Shown here: piece after piece, positions 63,894-64,000 of the stretch | How the letters are laid out: each line of letters starts with the position of its first letter | Numbering within the stretch: position 1 is the first letter of the stretch | DNA from: Tachypleus tridentatus | Lineage: Eukaryota > Arthropoda > Merostomata > Xiphosura > Limulidae | Length of the DNA stretch: 64,000 nt | Direction: 5' to 3' | Assembly (NCBI RefSeq): GCF_004210375.1 | Contig: NC_134830.1 | Location: 68,240,326-68,304,325, forward strand | Position numbers and translations under genes: made by a program | The notes under the pieces: model-generated | What the model was told of the DNA's origin: nothing | Database searches by the model: none | What the model saw: the letters and a program-made list of their open reading frames with translations, nothing else

Positions 63894-64000
63894 ATGCAGA
63901 ACATCCAGAAAGAACCGTTAGATGGCCCAGAAGCACCACCTGACCTATCAGAAGATAGAGATAGTGATTCTTCAGGTGACAGCAATGAAAGGTTGTTTTG
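63894..64000 (+). CDS. PAR-3/bazooka-like exon, cut by the window edge
   Basis: The acceptor GCAATTTTAG|ATGCAG joins in phase 0 to the previous exon. The reading MQNIQKEPLDGPEAPPDL followed by an acidic and Ser-rich run (SEDRDSDSSGDSNE) stays open to the last base. K/H-E-P-L-G/D is found shortly before PDZ1 in insect bazooka. The ATG at the exon start is probably internal, because phase and content fit the upstream exons. The three PDZ domains and the aPKC-binding region must lie beyond this window. The exon could equally be a downstream alternative start; the sequence does not decide. Confidence 0.65.
   Translation, partial: MQNIQKEPLDGPEAPPDLSEDRDSDSSGDSNERLF

Overview
This is an AT-rich animal nuclear sequence: spliced exons separated by kilobase introns, tRNA-headed SINEs, and several DNA transposon families. 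There is no operon structure and no bacterial promoter. One gene is recognisable, the 5' part of a PAR-3/bazooka-type polarity scaffold on the plus strand. Its coding style and the dense, repeated tRNA-derived SINE point to an arthropod. The SINE resembles what I remember from horseshoe crab (Limulus/Tachypleus) sequence, but that species-level call is from memory and unverified.

Layout. 1-36.8 kb is intergenic. It holds about 14 copies of SINE-A (a ~270 bp tRNA-Thr-like SINE), several copies of a second tRNA-like SINE (SINE-B), copies of an unclassified ~0.8-1 kb repeat (R), two decayed Ty3/gypsy pol fragments, two copies of a Tc1-like element with TIR CACTGCTGGCCAAAATC, a different Tc1 element resembling a family common in fish, and a decayed transposon ORF of unclear class. 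36.8 kb carries a candidate first coding exon. 37-44 kb holds SINEs, the third Tc1-like copy with a nested SINE, and a ~41 bp satellite split by an R copy. 44-64 kb is the PAR-3-like transcription unit: five coding exons with matching phases, and introns holding old CpG-depleted repeats plus a young, nearly intact piggyBac element.

The clearest large-scale signal is a sharp loss of CpG near 44 kb. A hand count gave 18 CpG in 36001-36600 and 1 in 45001-45600. The same repeat families keep their CpGs left of this point and have lost them to the right, except in young insertions. This is what germline gene-body methylation of the PAR-3-like gene would produce.

The PAR-3-like protein has an altered N-terminal oligomerisation domain: a six-residue in-frame gap and Asn where a functionally important Asp is expected. 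It may be a divergent paralogue. No new defence system, CRISPR array or RNA gene was found. The most unusual structures are repeat rearrangements: a SINE that acquired a ~190 bp segment from a related locus 5 kb away, a SINE inverted repeat with identical outer arms, a 45 bp micro-SINE, and Tc1 copies sharing an ancestral frameshift.
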